Origin: Pseudomonas sp. LFM046
GTDB taxonomy: Bacteria > Pseudomonadota > Gammaproteobacteria > Pseudomonadales > Pseudomonadaceae
Length of the DNA stretch: 64,000 nucleotides
NCBI RefSeq assembly: GCF_000949385.2
Contig: NZ_JYKO02000001.1
Span: 2,892,488-2,956,487 of the forward strand
Reading direction: 5' to 3'
Numbering within the stretch: position 1 is the stretch's first letter; each line of letters opens with the position of its first letter. The translations under genes and the position numbers were made by a program. A model generated the notes under the pieces. That model saw nothing but the letters and a program-made list of their open reading frames with translations, was not told the origin of the DNA and did no database searches. Positions 16,443 through 26,030 of this stretch are shown in pieces.

Positions 16443-17309
16443 TCACCTGGTGTGCTGCTCCTGATTAAGAAAATCCGGCTCGTTATTGATAACGTCACCA
16501 ATGATAACGAGGATTCCCCTAACTTGCTTGCCTAAGCCAGTTAAAGGCTCTCCTTCCATCAACGCGGAAACGTACGGTGGAGGTTGTAAACGTACGCTGG
16601 AGTATAATCGATTGGCCGGAATATCACTTTCGCAATCGGGGAGTTGTGAAATTTTTGGCATTGAATTCGGTTCGCCAAAGAGAGATGCAGAAATATCAGG
16701 TAGAGTGAGGTGCGATCCATCGGAGGAAAAGGCACTTTCGATGCAGACCAACGTGTGCCAGGGAACGCTTTTGGGCATTACGCTTTCAAAGTCATTGAGT
16801 TTTCCTTTGCGCCGCAGACGCTCAATATCTTTAGCGCGAACCAGGGCGCAACCGTAGGCGTCTTCAGCGAATAAAGGAGGAGTCCAAGAGCTGCTAGATG
16901 GACTGTGAGTGTATAGGCAATACAATGGTATCAGGCCGTCATCTTCAGCCGCTTTTCGAAGGCGCGTTGATTGATAGGCACGCCCCGCCCTTGATTTGTA
17001 ATGAAGGTGAGCAAACGTGTCGGTATTAAGTTCAAGAACCTTGGCCTGCACGCGAAACCCAATCCATCTGGAACGAGTCCGATCGGTCAGCCACCATTCC
17101 CAATCTGCACCATTCAGAGATTCTTCTGCGTTGGTGAAGGTTTGGCAGTAAATTCGGTCTGGATGGCTGTGCTTCAGTTCAAGAATATTGATGTCCGTGA
17201 GGGTTTCTTCGCGAAGTTGATGCTGCGCAACTCGCGCTTCTCCGAGTTTCTTGTGCGTTTGGCGAGCAAGGCTGCGAAATGAACTACAAAGGGACGGTCT
17301 CATGCTCAA
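16443..17309 (-). CDS. DUF6615-family protein, restriction-endonuclease-like
   Basis: This 288-residue protein begins MSMRPSLCSSFRSLARQTHKKL. It has the DUF6615 hallmarks: REETLTDINILEL, then TNAEESLNGADWEWWL and GFRVQAKVLE, followed by an Arg-rich helix. The Glu/Asp...Asp-x-Glu...Gln-x-Lys pattern resembles PD-(D/E)XK nucleases (the QAK position acting as ExK). Proteins of this family are often found in defence islands. It is the distal gene of an AT-rich leftward cassette with two membrane-associated proteins. Function is inferred from fold and context only. Confidence 0.7.
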   Translation of the reverse strand: MSMRPSLCSSFRSLARQTHKKLGEARVAQHQLREETLTDINILELKHSHPDRIYCQTFTNAEESLNGADWEWWLTDRTRSRWIGFRVQAKVLELNTDTFAHLHYKSRAGRAYQSTRLRKAAEDDGLIPLYCLYTHSPSSSSWTPPLFAEDAYGCALVRAKDIERLRRKGKLNDFESVMPKSVPWHTLVCIESAFSSDGSHLTLPDISASLFGEPNSMPKISQLPDCESDIPANRLYSSVRLQPPPYVSALMEGEPLTGLGKQVRGILVIIGDVINNEPDFLNQEQHTR

Positions 17310-17379
17310 ATTTAGAGGTCCGAAAAGAGTGAATTATGAATAAGAGTGTGGGGGCGCTTGCGCGACTGCAGTCGGCCAG

Positions 17380-17910
17380 TTACTGGCGCAAGGGGAGGGG
17401 CGTGTATCCGATTCTCAGCAAATTAACGACGGAGCCAATGCCATAGAAGGTGACGAGGGAAATGATCAATAATATTGCTTGAGCGGCTGTGGCAGCCCAG
17501 TGGACGGATTTTGCTTGGAAGACAAAAATTAGACTAGTGAGTGAGATCGCTTGAAGGATTATGACTAGCCTTGAGACGACTGCTGCTTTCGACTTGGGGA
17601 TTGTTACGTTGTGGTTGATGCTGATTCCGCAGGCCAGTTCATGCATTGTCATAGTGAAAAAGCTAAATGCGGCAGCTGAAAATGCCACGCCCGAGAGAAG
17701 CTTCTCCCATCCACCCTGGTATACAGAGATGGCGCAATACAGGACGATCAGTGCGAGGCCTTTTACGCATTTCCACTGAAATGAGGAGACGACTTCAATG
17801 TATTCTGCTCCAAATTTTTCCTTTGCAGCTTTTACGCTTTTGAGGTAGGCGGCGATTGCAATGAATGGAAGGATAAGTATAGCTATCCATTGAACTGTTT
17901 CGTTGGTCAT
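17380..17910 (-). CDS. Membrane protein, about four transmembrane helices
   Basis: This 176-residue protein has hydrophobic segments at about residues 7-24, 48-66, 72-95, 112-135 and 140-165. Its short cytoplasmic loops are Lys-rich (LKSVKAAKEKFGAEYIEV). No enzymatic motif is visible. It lies 70 bp after the membrane-anchored nuclease gene and about 70 bp before the DUF6615 gene, all leftward, so the three may form one unit. It could be a membrane effector or an anchor. Confidence 0.65.
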   Translation of the reverse strand: MTNETVQWIAILILPFIAIAAYLKSVKAAKEKFGAEYIEVVSSFQWKCVKGLALIVLYCAISVYQGGWEKLLSGVAFSAAAFSFFTMTMHELACGISINHNVTIPKSKAAVVSRLVIILQAISLTSLIFVFQAKSVHWAATAAQAILLIISLVTFYGIGSVVNLLRIGYTPLPLRQ

Positions 17911-17980
17911 ATGGCTGCTTCTGTCTAATAAAAAGGTGGGGCGGGAGAGTTTGAGTCGGTTGGGTTTTCTTATGTTTGGG

Positions 17981-18913
17981 CTAGGCTGGGGGCTGAGCCT
18001 CGTTCTTTAACTTTTCGTAGTCATAGGTGATGACATCGGTCTTGAAGGAAAACTCCGCAGAAATTGCTCTTATGGCTTTTTCCATCCTTGCAATTCTGTC
18101 TGGCTCTGCAGCCTGTGCGTGCACAATGATGAATTTAAACTCAAATTTTGTGCGCATTTTTGACGGAAGGTGTTCCCAGAAAAGCCGCGCATGATTAAAG
18201 CTGTGCCGGATGTTGTCTTTGGCGTACATGCCGGTTCGGGTGTATTTGACTTCAACTACTATGGATTGGTCTTTTGAGATGAAGGCGCCATCGTATACGG
18301 TTGAAGAGAGGCCTTTTATGCTAGTGTTGCGATTGAAGATTACGCCTAGTGACTGACCTAGGCGGTCAATTGCAAGCTCCTCGGCGGCTAAGGCGATTTC
18401 AAGTGACTTTGAATTTGCTGGGGTTAATTGGGGGCTTTGCTGGATGTGCTCTGGGTTGTCAAAGTCGACCACTTCCCTGTCTTGAGTGGGTATGGCTTCG
18501 TTGCCTAGGCTAGGGCTCTCGGGTCGGAGTACTGCTGGTGTCGTTGTAGTTTCAGGTTCAACGCTACCCATCGAGGTCGCTTGATCTTGTTCCGAGGGTG
18601 TTGTTGCTTCCGATTGAATCTCTCGCTGCAGCTTTTCATACTTAGCCGAAATGGTGCCACTTACCAGTATGTCCGCAAAAATTTGATCGTTACTGAAGTC
18701 AGACGGAGCGTACAGAACCACGTGGTTCTTCCAGAGCGTTATAAAAAATAGGCCGACCAGCAGGCAGGGAAATCCCATCAAGAACCAGACATAGATGTGC
18801 TGGATATCCCTTTCCAGCAGAGGCAAAACACCCGTCCCGCTGACTTCAGCAAGTCCGGCAAAAATGGCAATTACTGACAGTGGGTTCTTGATGTGACTGA
18901 GTTTTTCTAACAT
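17981..18913 (-). CDS. Membrane-anchored PD-(D/E)XK nuclease-like protein
   Basis: This 310-residue protein has two N-terminal transmembrane helices (about 11-30 and 38-64), a Glu/Ser/Thr-rich linker (about 95-170) and a C-terminal nuclease-like domain. The domain shows STVYDGAFISKDQSIVVEVKYTR, that is Asp followed by Glu-x-Lys as in PD-(D/E)XK enzymes, and a downstream helix with Arg and His. It is the promoter-proximal gene of the three-gene AT-rich cassette. A nuclease tethered to the membrane suggests a defence or DNA-uptake-blocking role, which is inferred. Confidence 0.72.
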   Translation of the reverse strand: MLEKLSHIKNPLSVIAIFAGLAEVSGTGVLPLLERDIQHIYVWFLMGFPCLLVGLFFITLWKNHVVLYAPSDFSNDQIFADILVSGTISAKYEKLQREIQSEATTPSEQDQATSMGSVEPETTTTPAVLRPESPSLGNEAIPTQDREVVDFDNPEHIQQSPQLTPANSKSLEIALAAEELAIDRLGQSLGVIFNRNTSIKGLSSTVYDGAFISKDQSIVVEVKYTRTGMYAKDNIRHSFNHARLFWEHLPSKMRTKFEFKFIIVHAQAAEPDRIARMEKAIRAISAEFSFKTDVITYDYEKLKNEAQPPA

Positions 18914-18989
18914 TCCACTTCCCTATGCTTTAGCCGGAACATCAAGGCAAAGTGCCATTATCTTCCGAATGGCCTGTATAAACCAGTCG

Positions 18990-19491
18990 CGATGTCGCCT
19001 ACTCGATCCGGTCTGGCCTGGCCGAACTCCTCGAGCTGCACGCCAATAACGACTCTTTCAATGACGATGGCGAAGATTTCAACGCCTCGGCGCGCAAGGA
19101 GCTCCGCATTGACGCCGGCATCGCTGCCCTGTTTGGCGTGATGCTGGTAGTGGACACCCGTTTCGGCTGGGGCGGCATAGTCGGCGTGGCGCTGCCGGCG
19201 TTCTTCTTCATTTCCATGAACGGGTTGATCGTAGCCAACTCTGTCTCCGCCGCGCTGGCGGATTTTCCGCATCGTGCAGGGGCCGCCTCCGCGCTGCTGG
19301 GCGCTACGCATTACGGCAGCGGCATCCTCAGCGCCGCGTTAGTCGGCTGGTTTGCGGATGAAACACCGTGGACCATGGGCTGGGTCATCGGACTCTACGG
19401 CATCAACTTGCTTGCGATTATGCCAAGCCCTCGGACTGTGTTGGAGGTGTGGCTAAGCTTGTTCTTGCGTGTGGGTACGTTGAGGCCATGA
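18990..19491 (+). pseudogene. Chimaeric remnant: unknown gene piece fused to a Bcr/CflA-type MFS fragment
   Basis: One open frame begins with VAYSIRSGLAELLELHANND...KELRIDAGIAALFG, which is not a membrane protein and is not recognised. It then changes abruptly to MFS helices (FFFISMNGLIVANSVSAALADFP and SALLGATHYGSGILSAALVGWF) typical of the last helices of drug-efflux MFS proteins. No start for a full transporter exists, and the composition jumps back to GC-rich. It is a deletion or insertion scar at the right edge of the AT-rich cassette. Confidence 0.65.
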
Positions 19492-19885
19492 AGCATGCTG
19501 CCTTGCAGGATTTGAGCGCGCCAGATTCGCTGCCGCCATCGCCCAGAGGCTGGCCGACGGCGGGTCCCTGCTGTGCAGCGGCGAGCCGCCGGGGGCGTGA
19601 CTAGGGCTGATTCATGCAGGCCACGGTATTCGCCGGCGTGCCGCTCGATAGCGTCCTGTGGTGCGGGCTAAGCTTCGACCCGGAGGTCGGCGTTCGATGC
19701 ACCTCTTCGATGAATTGTGGGCTCGGCGTGCAGCGTCCCTTTAACGCACAGCCTTGGCAGTCCGAACTCCAGTAGGATTTTGGCTCGAATACCGCGGCTG
19801 GAGCAGATACTCAGTTGCACCGGGCGGACGAGACTCCGATTGAGGCTCAGGCGGCAAAAGCCAGTCACTGAATTTACCGAGTTTT
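19492..19885. other. Stretch of gene scraps
   Basis: No intact gene is seen. A short tail reading FERARFAAAIAQRLADGG ending at about 19603, and a 54-codon ORF from 19615, look like fragments. If the second Tn7-like element still has a left end, it should lie in or left of this area. None could be fixed by eye. Confidence 0.35.
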
Positions 19886-20410
19886 CTATCTGTTTATCAC
19901 GGTGGCATAAGCGGACCAATCAATGGCCGGCACCGTCCCGAGAGATTGCAGCTTGGATAGCAGCCGAAAGAGAAAATAGATCAAGGCGCCTTCGGATGGC
20001 ACGGTCTTCAAATCACCACCGAATAAGTCGAATGCGCCATCGGCTAATGCGCACCCACAGTCGAGCCGTTCCAGCTCGCTGGTGGGCAGGTGCTTCTGGA
20101 ACGATTCTCCCAAGCCGTCAGCCCAACTGGATTTAGGCGCAACTATCCCCGCCAGAATTGGGAAGAGTGCTTTGGGTTGGTAGGTGCCGCCGGCGTGCGC
20201 TATGGCCACCGAGGTCCGATGTAGTTTGCGTACGGAGGCCGCCTTGTTGCCAGCGTACTCAAGATAGCTCTTGTCGACGTGGGGCTTAGATTCAAACACT
20301 GCATAGACCGCTTCGGCGGGAATGTAGCGGTGCTTCTGTTGGTCAAGCAACGTGGGCGTGAAATGCCGATCGAAAACCACGACATCCATCTGTTCGCTGC
20401 GATTCACGGT
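19886..20410 (-). pseudogene. DUF6602 protein, N-terminally truncated by a deletion (CBASS-associated)
   Basis: About 175 residues of a DUF6602-type protein remain, from [16 protein letters not shown] through AEAVYAVFESKPHVDKSYLEY, KAASVRKLHRTSVAIAHAGG to ALIYFLFRLLSKLQSLGTVPAIDW. The Asp...Glu-x-Lys arrangement (QMDVVVFD...FESKP) is nuclease-like. The first 60 or so residues are missing, and the frame is joined near 20400-20412 to the CD-NTase gene. DUF6602 genes accompany HORMA/CD-NTase loci. This assignment is from memory of the family and would need a search. Confidence 0.62.
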
Positions 20411-21065
20411 CAAACGAACCGCCCCATCCCCCGTATAAACACTCCAGCGCCATGACCTCAATCAGAAACGAGGGTTTCACGGGCTTGTCGCTGCCATGCT
20501 TGGGATTGTTGTTCCAGTACTTGACCATCCGGACCAAACCTTTCCACTCGCTGCCATAAGCTTGGTGTGCGGCGACGGCTTTACTGGCATGTATCTCGGG
20601 GTCTGTCTTGATCCACTTGCCAGAAGCGGAATCGGGAATTTCGTATTCACTACCGGTATCAAAGGCAGGCACGGCGTCGATGCTGACAACCCGGTAGTCG
20701 GTGTTGTCCTCGGCGTCGATAACTACCCCAAAGTCCACGTTGACTGAACGAGCCTGCTTGCGTACCGAATCCTTGCCATACTTCTCGGCTAGGGCAGCAT
20801 GGAAATCGTCCAGCACTACCGATGCGGCCTTGCCATGGTAGTGCTCCTCGGACTCCTTCAGCACAAAGAAGATATCAATGTCCTTAAGCGGTTTAGTCTT
20901 CGTGTGGCGCGCGTAGGACCCCGTCAGGAAGCTGCGCGCAATACCGAATTTCGTTCCCAGATAGTCACGCACCTCGTTCTGACGTTGCGAGGCGTTCTTT
21001 TGCTCGCGATCGTTCAGTTCCAGTCGAGATTTGAATTTTCGAAAAGCTTCATCAGTGGTCAACAT
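20343..21065 (-). CDS. CBASS CD-NTase (cGAS-like oligonucleotide cyclase), C-terminally truncated
   Basis: The 240-residue ORF has the CD-NTase nucleotidyltransferase motif: [19 protein letters not shown] (Gly49-Ser50, Asp62, Asp64) with a third acidic residue at Asp111 ([10 protein letters not shown]). The substrate-lid helices follow ([31 protein letters not shown]). Intact relatives are about 300 residues. Here the sequence after [10 protein letters not shown] is foreign, because a deletion fused it to the DUF6602 gene in another frame. Its ATG shares a base with the HORMA stop (TAATG). It would make cyclic oligonucleotides if folded, but the truncation probably disables it. Confidence 0.82.
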   Translation of the reverse strand: MLTTDEAFRKFKSRLELNDREQKNASQRQNEVRDYLGTKFGIARSFLTGSYARHTKTKPLKDIDIFFVLKESEEHYHGKAASVVLDDFHAALAEKYGKDSVRKQARSVNVDFGVVIDAEDNTDYRVVSIDAVPAFDTGSEYEIPDSASGKWIKTDPEIHASKAVAAHQAYGSEWKGLVRMVKYWNNNPKHGSDKPVKPSFLIEVMALECLYGGWGGSFDRESQRTDGCRGFRSAFHAHVA

Positions 21066-21568
21066 TAGCGTTGCCTCCAGTAGCCGGCTTGGCCTCCCAA
21101 ACCGTTGTGTTCGACCGTCGTTCCGAGACTCTGCTTGACCATGCCATCAGTTGACCGGTAACTCCCCTTGCTCCAGCCGGGAACATCCGGACGCCCCTGT
21201 TTGGTATGGAGCATCAGTTTGTACTTGGCTTGGGACGGCATAAGACCGGCTTTGCGGATCGCGTACTGCAGCTGCTCAGTGTCGGTCCAGAAACTGCCAT
21301 CGCCCGAGGAAGACCAGCTGTAGACAATGTCGATGTCCCAACGGGTAATCAGCGTGTCAGTCGTCGGGTTGTAGATCTCGAGAACAACCCGCTCCAGGTC
21401 TCCGGAATCCAACCAAGTTTTGACAGCTAACAGGTTGCTGGACCAACCCTCGACGAAATTTGACGGATCAAGCCCGCTGAGCCGGATGATGTCTTTCAGG
21501 CTCTTGAGGATATTGTCAGCCACATAAGTAACGGAATGGGTATACGAGTAGGTAGCAACAGCGCTCAT
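21065..21568 (-). CDS. Bacterial HORMA-domain protein (CBASS Cap7-like)
   Basis: This 167-residue protein starts [19 protein letters not shown] and carries the bacterial HORMA pattern: [15 protein letters not shown], the [10 protein letters not shown] core strand, [16 protein letters not shown], and a C-terminal safety-belt segment [17 protein letters not shown]. In type III CBASS, HORMA proteins bind and activate a CD-NTase after sensing a peptide, and a TRIP13-like AAA+ protein resets them. No TRIP13 gene is present. The start overlaps the tniQ stop by four bases (ATGA) behind GGGAGG, so it is translated from the transposition operon. It appears intact. Confidence 0.85.
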   Translation of the reverse strand: MSAVATYSYTHSVTYVADNILKSLKDIIRLSGLDPSNFVEGWSSNLLAVKTWLDSGDLERVVLEIYNPTTDTLITRWDIDIVYSWSSSGDGSFWTDTEQLQYAIRKAGLMPSQAKYKLMLHTKQGRPDVPGWSKGSYRSTDGMVKQSLGTTVEHNGLGGQAGYWRQR

Positions 21569-23463
21569 GATTTCAGGAAACCTCCCACATCCAAGGTGAG
21601 CGACTCCGCCCGGGCGTCCGTATCGCTGCCAGTCGAAATGCCGAGGGAAAGATCTCGGGCAGTGATTCGGCTGCTGTGCTTCTTCAACGCTGTTTGTACC
21701 CATGCCAAATCGTCCTTCTGGCAGGGGATAAGGGTTTTACTTCCCAGGCGCCAATGCTCAATGAATCCGCTTTGGACGAAGCGCCGAGAGAACGTCTGCG
21801 ATGACATTGCCACCTCGTCGGCGCAATTCTTCAGCGTTAGCATTTCCTCCAGCAGACTCTTGGTGGTGAGGACTGAATTTGTTGTGAAGCGACGCTTGGA
21901 GCCCACTGCGCGCTTGAGGTACCCAAGTTCGTGCAAGTGTCTGAGGTCATGAAGAGACACCTCCAGCATGCGTGCGGCAACAGCGCTCACGCACGAATCG
22001 TCTGGCGGTAGCGTGTCGCAGCTAATGGGGCATTTCTTTCTACCGGAATTTGATTTGTAACGATCCAGGTCTTGGAGTGCTTGCAACAGCTGTGGGCCAA
22101 GATCCGCACGTCGATAGATAGTCACCAGTCCACCGTCGATCAAAGGGCCTGATACAGGCTGCACTCCTAGGTGAAGCAACTTGGCTGAGAGAGTGGTGCG
22201 AGGAAGATCTATTTCATCGGCAAGCTGACCGATGAACGCGAAGTCAGTCGTGAACTGATCAACAGCCGCTGCATGGAGCATTGTTCTGCCACGGGCGCCT
22301 TTTTGCAGGTTGGTCTGCATAAAACCGTGTGAGAGGGCATTGCGCACCGCGTCGGGATAAACGCCCAGGCGGACTGCGGCCTCCTCAATAGTGACCATGT
22401 CGTTGTCGGCTTCGGTGGGAGGAACCTCCGGAGCGTTGTCTGCCGCAAGCGGAATGCTCGTATGCGTCTCCAACAATTTGCAGAGGTTGATCGCGGAGTA
22501 GAGCCAGCGCACTTTCCCCTGTTTTCCACGCTGGACCAGATTGCGCAGCAGCAGAGAGCGGAGTTTCTTGGAAGAGGCCTGCAATGCCTTGAGCATTTCG
22601 TCTTGGTAAAGCTTTAGCTCTGAGCAATGGCACGTGCCGACCGCCTTGCTCATGGGCGCATTGGCCTGTAGCAAACGCGCGACCTGGCCGCTGATCCACT
22701 CGTCGCTAGATATCATCCAGGGAGCGATGAGTGCGCGAACTGGCAAGCAGGGGTAGCGTTCGCTAGCGATAACGAGCAGTTCATCGAGCGCTTGCTCTTC
22801 ACAATTGGCCACGCGTGCTGCCATTTCGAGGACACTGGAGCGGTCCGATTGTGTCTCGTAGCGAAGTGCCCGCAGTGCAAAGATGAAACGATCCAACGCT
22901 GCCTGGTCCCTGGTTCTGAAGAAATTTAGAACCAGACGGGAGGCCTTGGATTGAGATGCTACGGTGGGACCATTGCAGAGGTCATAACCGCATCGGCACA
23001 GATTGCCCACCAACTGCGTCCAGTGGATGGTTCTCTGGCAGTTAGGGCAGGCAGCCCCGTACTGGCACCCATGGTAGGGGCAGGTCTCCAGCCAGATGAG
23101 GTCCTGTATAGATCGATGGCCTCCGTCCCGGAGGCATTCTGGACAGAAGTTGTAAGCATCGGCTCTGATCGCCGCTGCTGGAACCTTCAGCCCCATGATC
23201 TCAACCGGACTCTCACTGGTGGGACCGTTCTGGGTATAGAAGCTACCCTGGAACTGACCGCCATTGAGATCGCTATTTCTGCTGAGTTCAGTGATTAGCT
23301 TGGAGTGGCGCATTTGCCATGCGATTGGTTGCCGAGAGTCCTTGGACCCGAATGCTCTGGCCATGGCGGAGACTGAGCCGAAACCATTGGCCACTGCGGT
23401 GCGGATCAGAACACTGCGAGGACTTTCCTCATGACGGCCATGAGCAAGGAAGAAGATCTTCAT
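21565..23463 (-). CDS. tniQ: TniQ/TnsD-family target-selection protein of Tn7-like element 2
   Basis: This 632-residue protein starts at [23 protein letters not shown], chosen because it overlaps the tnsC stop as ATGA. The zinc-binding motifs [28 protein letters not shown] and LCRCGYDLC are clear. Helix-turn-helix-like segments follow ([43 protein letters not shown]). It is related in plan to the TniQ of element 1 but clearly diverged. Its stop overlaps the HORMA gene start, an arrangement not usual for Tn7-like operons. Confidence 0.9.
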   Translation of the reverse strand: MKIFFLAHGRHEESPRSVLIRTAVANGFGSVSAMARAFGSKDSRQPIAWQMRHSKLITELSRNSDLNGGQFQGSFYTQNGPTSESPVEIMGLKVPAAAIRADAYNFCPECLRDGGHRSIQDLIWLETCPYHGCQYGAACPNCQRTIHWTQLVGNLCRCGYDLCNGPTVASQSKASRLVLNFFRTRDQAALDRFIFALRALRYETQSDRSSVLEMAARVANCEEQALDELLVIASERYPCLPVRALIAPWMISSDEWISGQVARLLQANAPMSKAVGTCHCSELKLYQDEMLKALQASSKKLRSLLLRNLVQRGKQGKVRWLYSAINLCKLLETHTSIPLAADNAPEVPPTEADNDMVTIEEAAVRLGVYPDAVRNALSHGFMQTNLQKGARGRTMLHAAAVDQFTTDFAFIGQLADEIDLPRTTLSAKLLHLGVQPVSGPLIDGGLVTIYRRADLGPQLLQALQDLDRYKSNSGRKKCPISCDTLPPDDSCVSAVAARMLEVSLHDLRHLHELGYLKRAVGSKRRFTTNSVLTTKSLLEEMLTLKNCADEVAMSSQTFSRRFVQSGFIEHWRLGSKTLIPCQKDDLAWVQTALKKHSSRITARDLSLGISTGSDTDARAESLTLDVGGFLKS

Positions 23464-24404
23464 TGGCTCATCCTCCCGGAGATGATTCGGTCCAGCGACG
23501 CTGTAGTCAGACGGAAGGGATTCTTGGGGCACTTGGCGGTGGGGATGAATGACAGGTCTACCGCCTTTGCGAGATCTTCGTCGTTAAAGCAGCCATCGCC
23601 TCGCAGGAGTGCGACTTTAAGGGCATCGCTGAGCAGTTGCCGAATGCCATTCATATTGCCGCCCGTTGCCAGGTACATGGCCTTCAGGTGTTGGTCGGCG
23701 CAGAAATTCATGCAGCTTTCGAATTCGCCAATCTCCTTTAGCGCATTGCCGAGTACACGCAGGGTTTTGCTGAACGTTGACTTCGGGTCTAGCGTCGAAT
23801 AGGTGAACTCCGTCATCTGATGGCGATAAGGGTAGCGCCGGGATAGTTGCGGATGGGCGTTGATAATCTCTTCGCAACGTGGAATGCCGACAATTGCCAC
23901 TGGAACGAGCGTTTCGTTCAATAGGGTACGGACCCAGTCGCAGACTTGTTCCCTGGACTTTTCCGCACCCTTTCTGAGCAGATTATCAAACTCATCGAGG
24001 ACAATGAGTTGTGTTTGGCAAGTCTTCAGGAGAGTTACAAGGCGATTGAACAGCGTCGAGTTGTTACCTGAATAGTTGGTGGATCCCAACTGCTGCAACA
24101 TGCTGACGGTCAGTGTCTTGATCGTCGCTCCTGCGTTCAGCGAGCAATAGAAGGTCGGTACAACCTCTCTTGTTCCATGCTCGTCGGTAATGGTCTTTCT
24201 ATCTCCGAACCGGCTCATTGCGACTTTGCAAACAGTGGATTTTCCTGTTCCCGGCTCGCCCACGATGAGCGCAGAAGCAGGCTCGCCACGTACTTGCGTG
24301 GTTTCTACGCTGCGATAAATGCACTCAAGAGCTTGGGTGTACTCAGGGTGGCTGACAATGCACTCTGCGAACTGCGAGAGCTTGTTGGTGATTATTTCGT
24401 TCAT
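23460..24404 (-). CDS. tnsC: TnsC-like AAA+ transposition regulator, element 2
   Basis: This 314-residue AAA+ protein has Walker A GEPGTGKSTV, Walker B TQLIVLDEFDNLL and the signature VCDWVRTLLNETLVPVAIVG. It is closely comparable in order and size to the element 1 TnsC. Both ends overlap neighbours by four bases (ATGA), so tnsB, tnsC, tniQ and HORMA are translationally chained. It looks intact. Since HORMA proteins are regulated by AAA+ ATPases elsewhere, its proximity to a HORMA gene is noteworthy, but an interaction is only conjecture. Confidence 0.92.
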   Translation of the reverse strand: MNEIITNKLSQFAECIVSHPEYTQALECIYRSVETTQVRGEPASALIVGEPGTGKSTVCKVAMSRFGDRKTITDEHGTREVVPTFYCSLNAGATIKTLTVSMLQQLGSTNYSGNNSTLFNRLVTLLKTCQTQLIVLDEFDNLLRKGAEKSREQVCDWVRTLLNETLVPVAIVGIPRCEEIINAHPQLSRRYPYRHQMTEFTYSTLDPKSTFSKTLRVLGNALKEIGEFESCMNFCADQHLKAMYLATGGNMNGIRQLLSDALKVALLRGDGCFNDEDLAKAVDLSFIPTAKCPKNPFRLTTASLDRIISGRMSQ

Positions 24405-26030
24405 GGTTTCCTCTTAGGCATCCAGGTTGTTGCGTAGTCGTCTTCTGCGAAGTCGTCGGTTTCAGTTCTAGTTTCTTGAGTGATAAGTCCACTGGTGTTT
24501 TCCTCGCTATCTAGTTCGTAGTTTTCGTCTGGGGAGAATTCGTTCGTGGAGTCGACAGTACTTTGCCGCGCGAGAAGATCTTGCAGCTGCTGACGCTTGC
24601 GGCGTTGGTTCCGTTTTTTGCAGTTGCTGATTTCTTTGTGTATTCTGAGAAGCGCCTGTCTTGCCTCTCTCTCATCATATTTTTTGCTCTCTTCTTTTAG
24701 CTTTTCTTGTACAAGAAGGTGCTCAAACATGGATAGGCCGTATTGGTAATCACTAACAGCATCTGCCGGATAGAAGTCATTGCTTCCAGGGGCGTGTACA
24801 TACGCGGTTCCTAGATCAGAGCGGTCATACAGTACTTCTACGGACTCACCAGGGCCGACAATGTCTGCAAGGTGCGATAGGCTTGGGCCAGTCCAGGCCA
24901 AGTTGTTATACCGGACCCGGCCCTTGTTAATCTTGCACCGGAATGTTGCCATGCATAGAAAGCTAACGTCTTCTAGAGAGAAGACCTTTGGTGGAGAGAT
25001 CGGGTCAATGCTCTGCTTCCACATTTCTATGGTGGGAAGACTGCGCTGACCATGTCTGCGCTCGTGGTAATAGTTGTTTACCCAGTCGTCAAAAATATTC
25101 CGTAGCTCGTCCAGGGTGAGTGTCGCTTCACTTTCGGAGTCATAGTCACCTTTAGCTGTTGGGTTGGACTTTGTGGTGCCGTCTATGCAATGAATTAGCT
25201 GCACGTTGAGCGTCTTGAAGAACGACTCTATGGCTGATTTCTGATCAGGTTGTCCTTCTGAGCAAAAGCGGATCACCATGCCCAATCGCTGAGCGGCAGC
25301 CAGAAGCGAGGCGTTATAGAATTCGGAACCGTTGTCGACGACCAATTCCTCCGGCAGTCCGGCCGGGGAGCCGTCTTCGCGCTCTGTGAGCGCATGACGC
25401 AAAGCGCTCGCTGTTTTCTCATAGCAAGGAGGTGTCATCGACAAACACCAGCCGATCAGCGCACCGGTGTACGTGTCGATGAGTATGGTCAGATGGGGGC
25501 GCCCGATATTGAAGCCAAAGTCATCGACTAGTTCGAGATCTACTTCTTGCGTGTCGGCCTCTACCCTTGCCAGTAGGCGGCGCGGGCAATGAATGCTTTT
25601 TCCGAACTTGTGTTTCTTGGCGGCGGCTTTTTTGCCCAAACGTGCGACATCAACATCGTACGCAGGGATGGCGTTCACTGCCCGGTAAACCGTCGCTGGG
25701 GATGGAATCTCCAGTTTGAGATTTCGCTCCTCATTCAGCGCCTCAATATGGGCTTTTATAAGTTGGTAGACACCGGCTGCGGGTAGCCCATTCCGCTTTA
25801 GGTAGTGATTCCGGATGTAATCATGCATAACGTCAAGGGACTCGGCGCACAGCCGCTTTGCACGAAATCGCTTCTCTTCAGACGATTTCAAGATTGCAAA
25901 GATATTCTGACCGCTCTCAACGTAGCGCTTCATGAGCTTGTATAGCTTTGTGTACCTCGGAGGTTTCGGGTCACCGCGCTCCGCAGCGAGCTTTTGCAGT
26001 TCATTGAGGGTTTGCTTGCGGGGCAGCGAG
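24401..26030 (-). CDS. tnsB: TnsB-like DDE transposase, element 2, N-terminus deleted
   Basis: The DDE core is complete: RVEADTQEVDLELVDD, ELVVDNGSEFYN and PDQKSAIESFF, followed by the beta-barrel and an acidic C-terminal tail. The homologous sequence begins at SLPRKQTLNELQ, which corresponds to about residue 100 of the element 1 TnsB, so the N-terminal domain is missing. Upstream in the same frame lies only tnsA sequence. A GTG inside tnsA (26069-26071) could start a 556-residue product. Loss of the N-terminal DNA-binding region probably makes it inactive. Confidence 0.82.
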
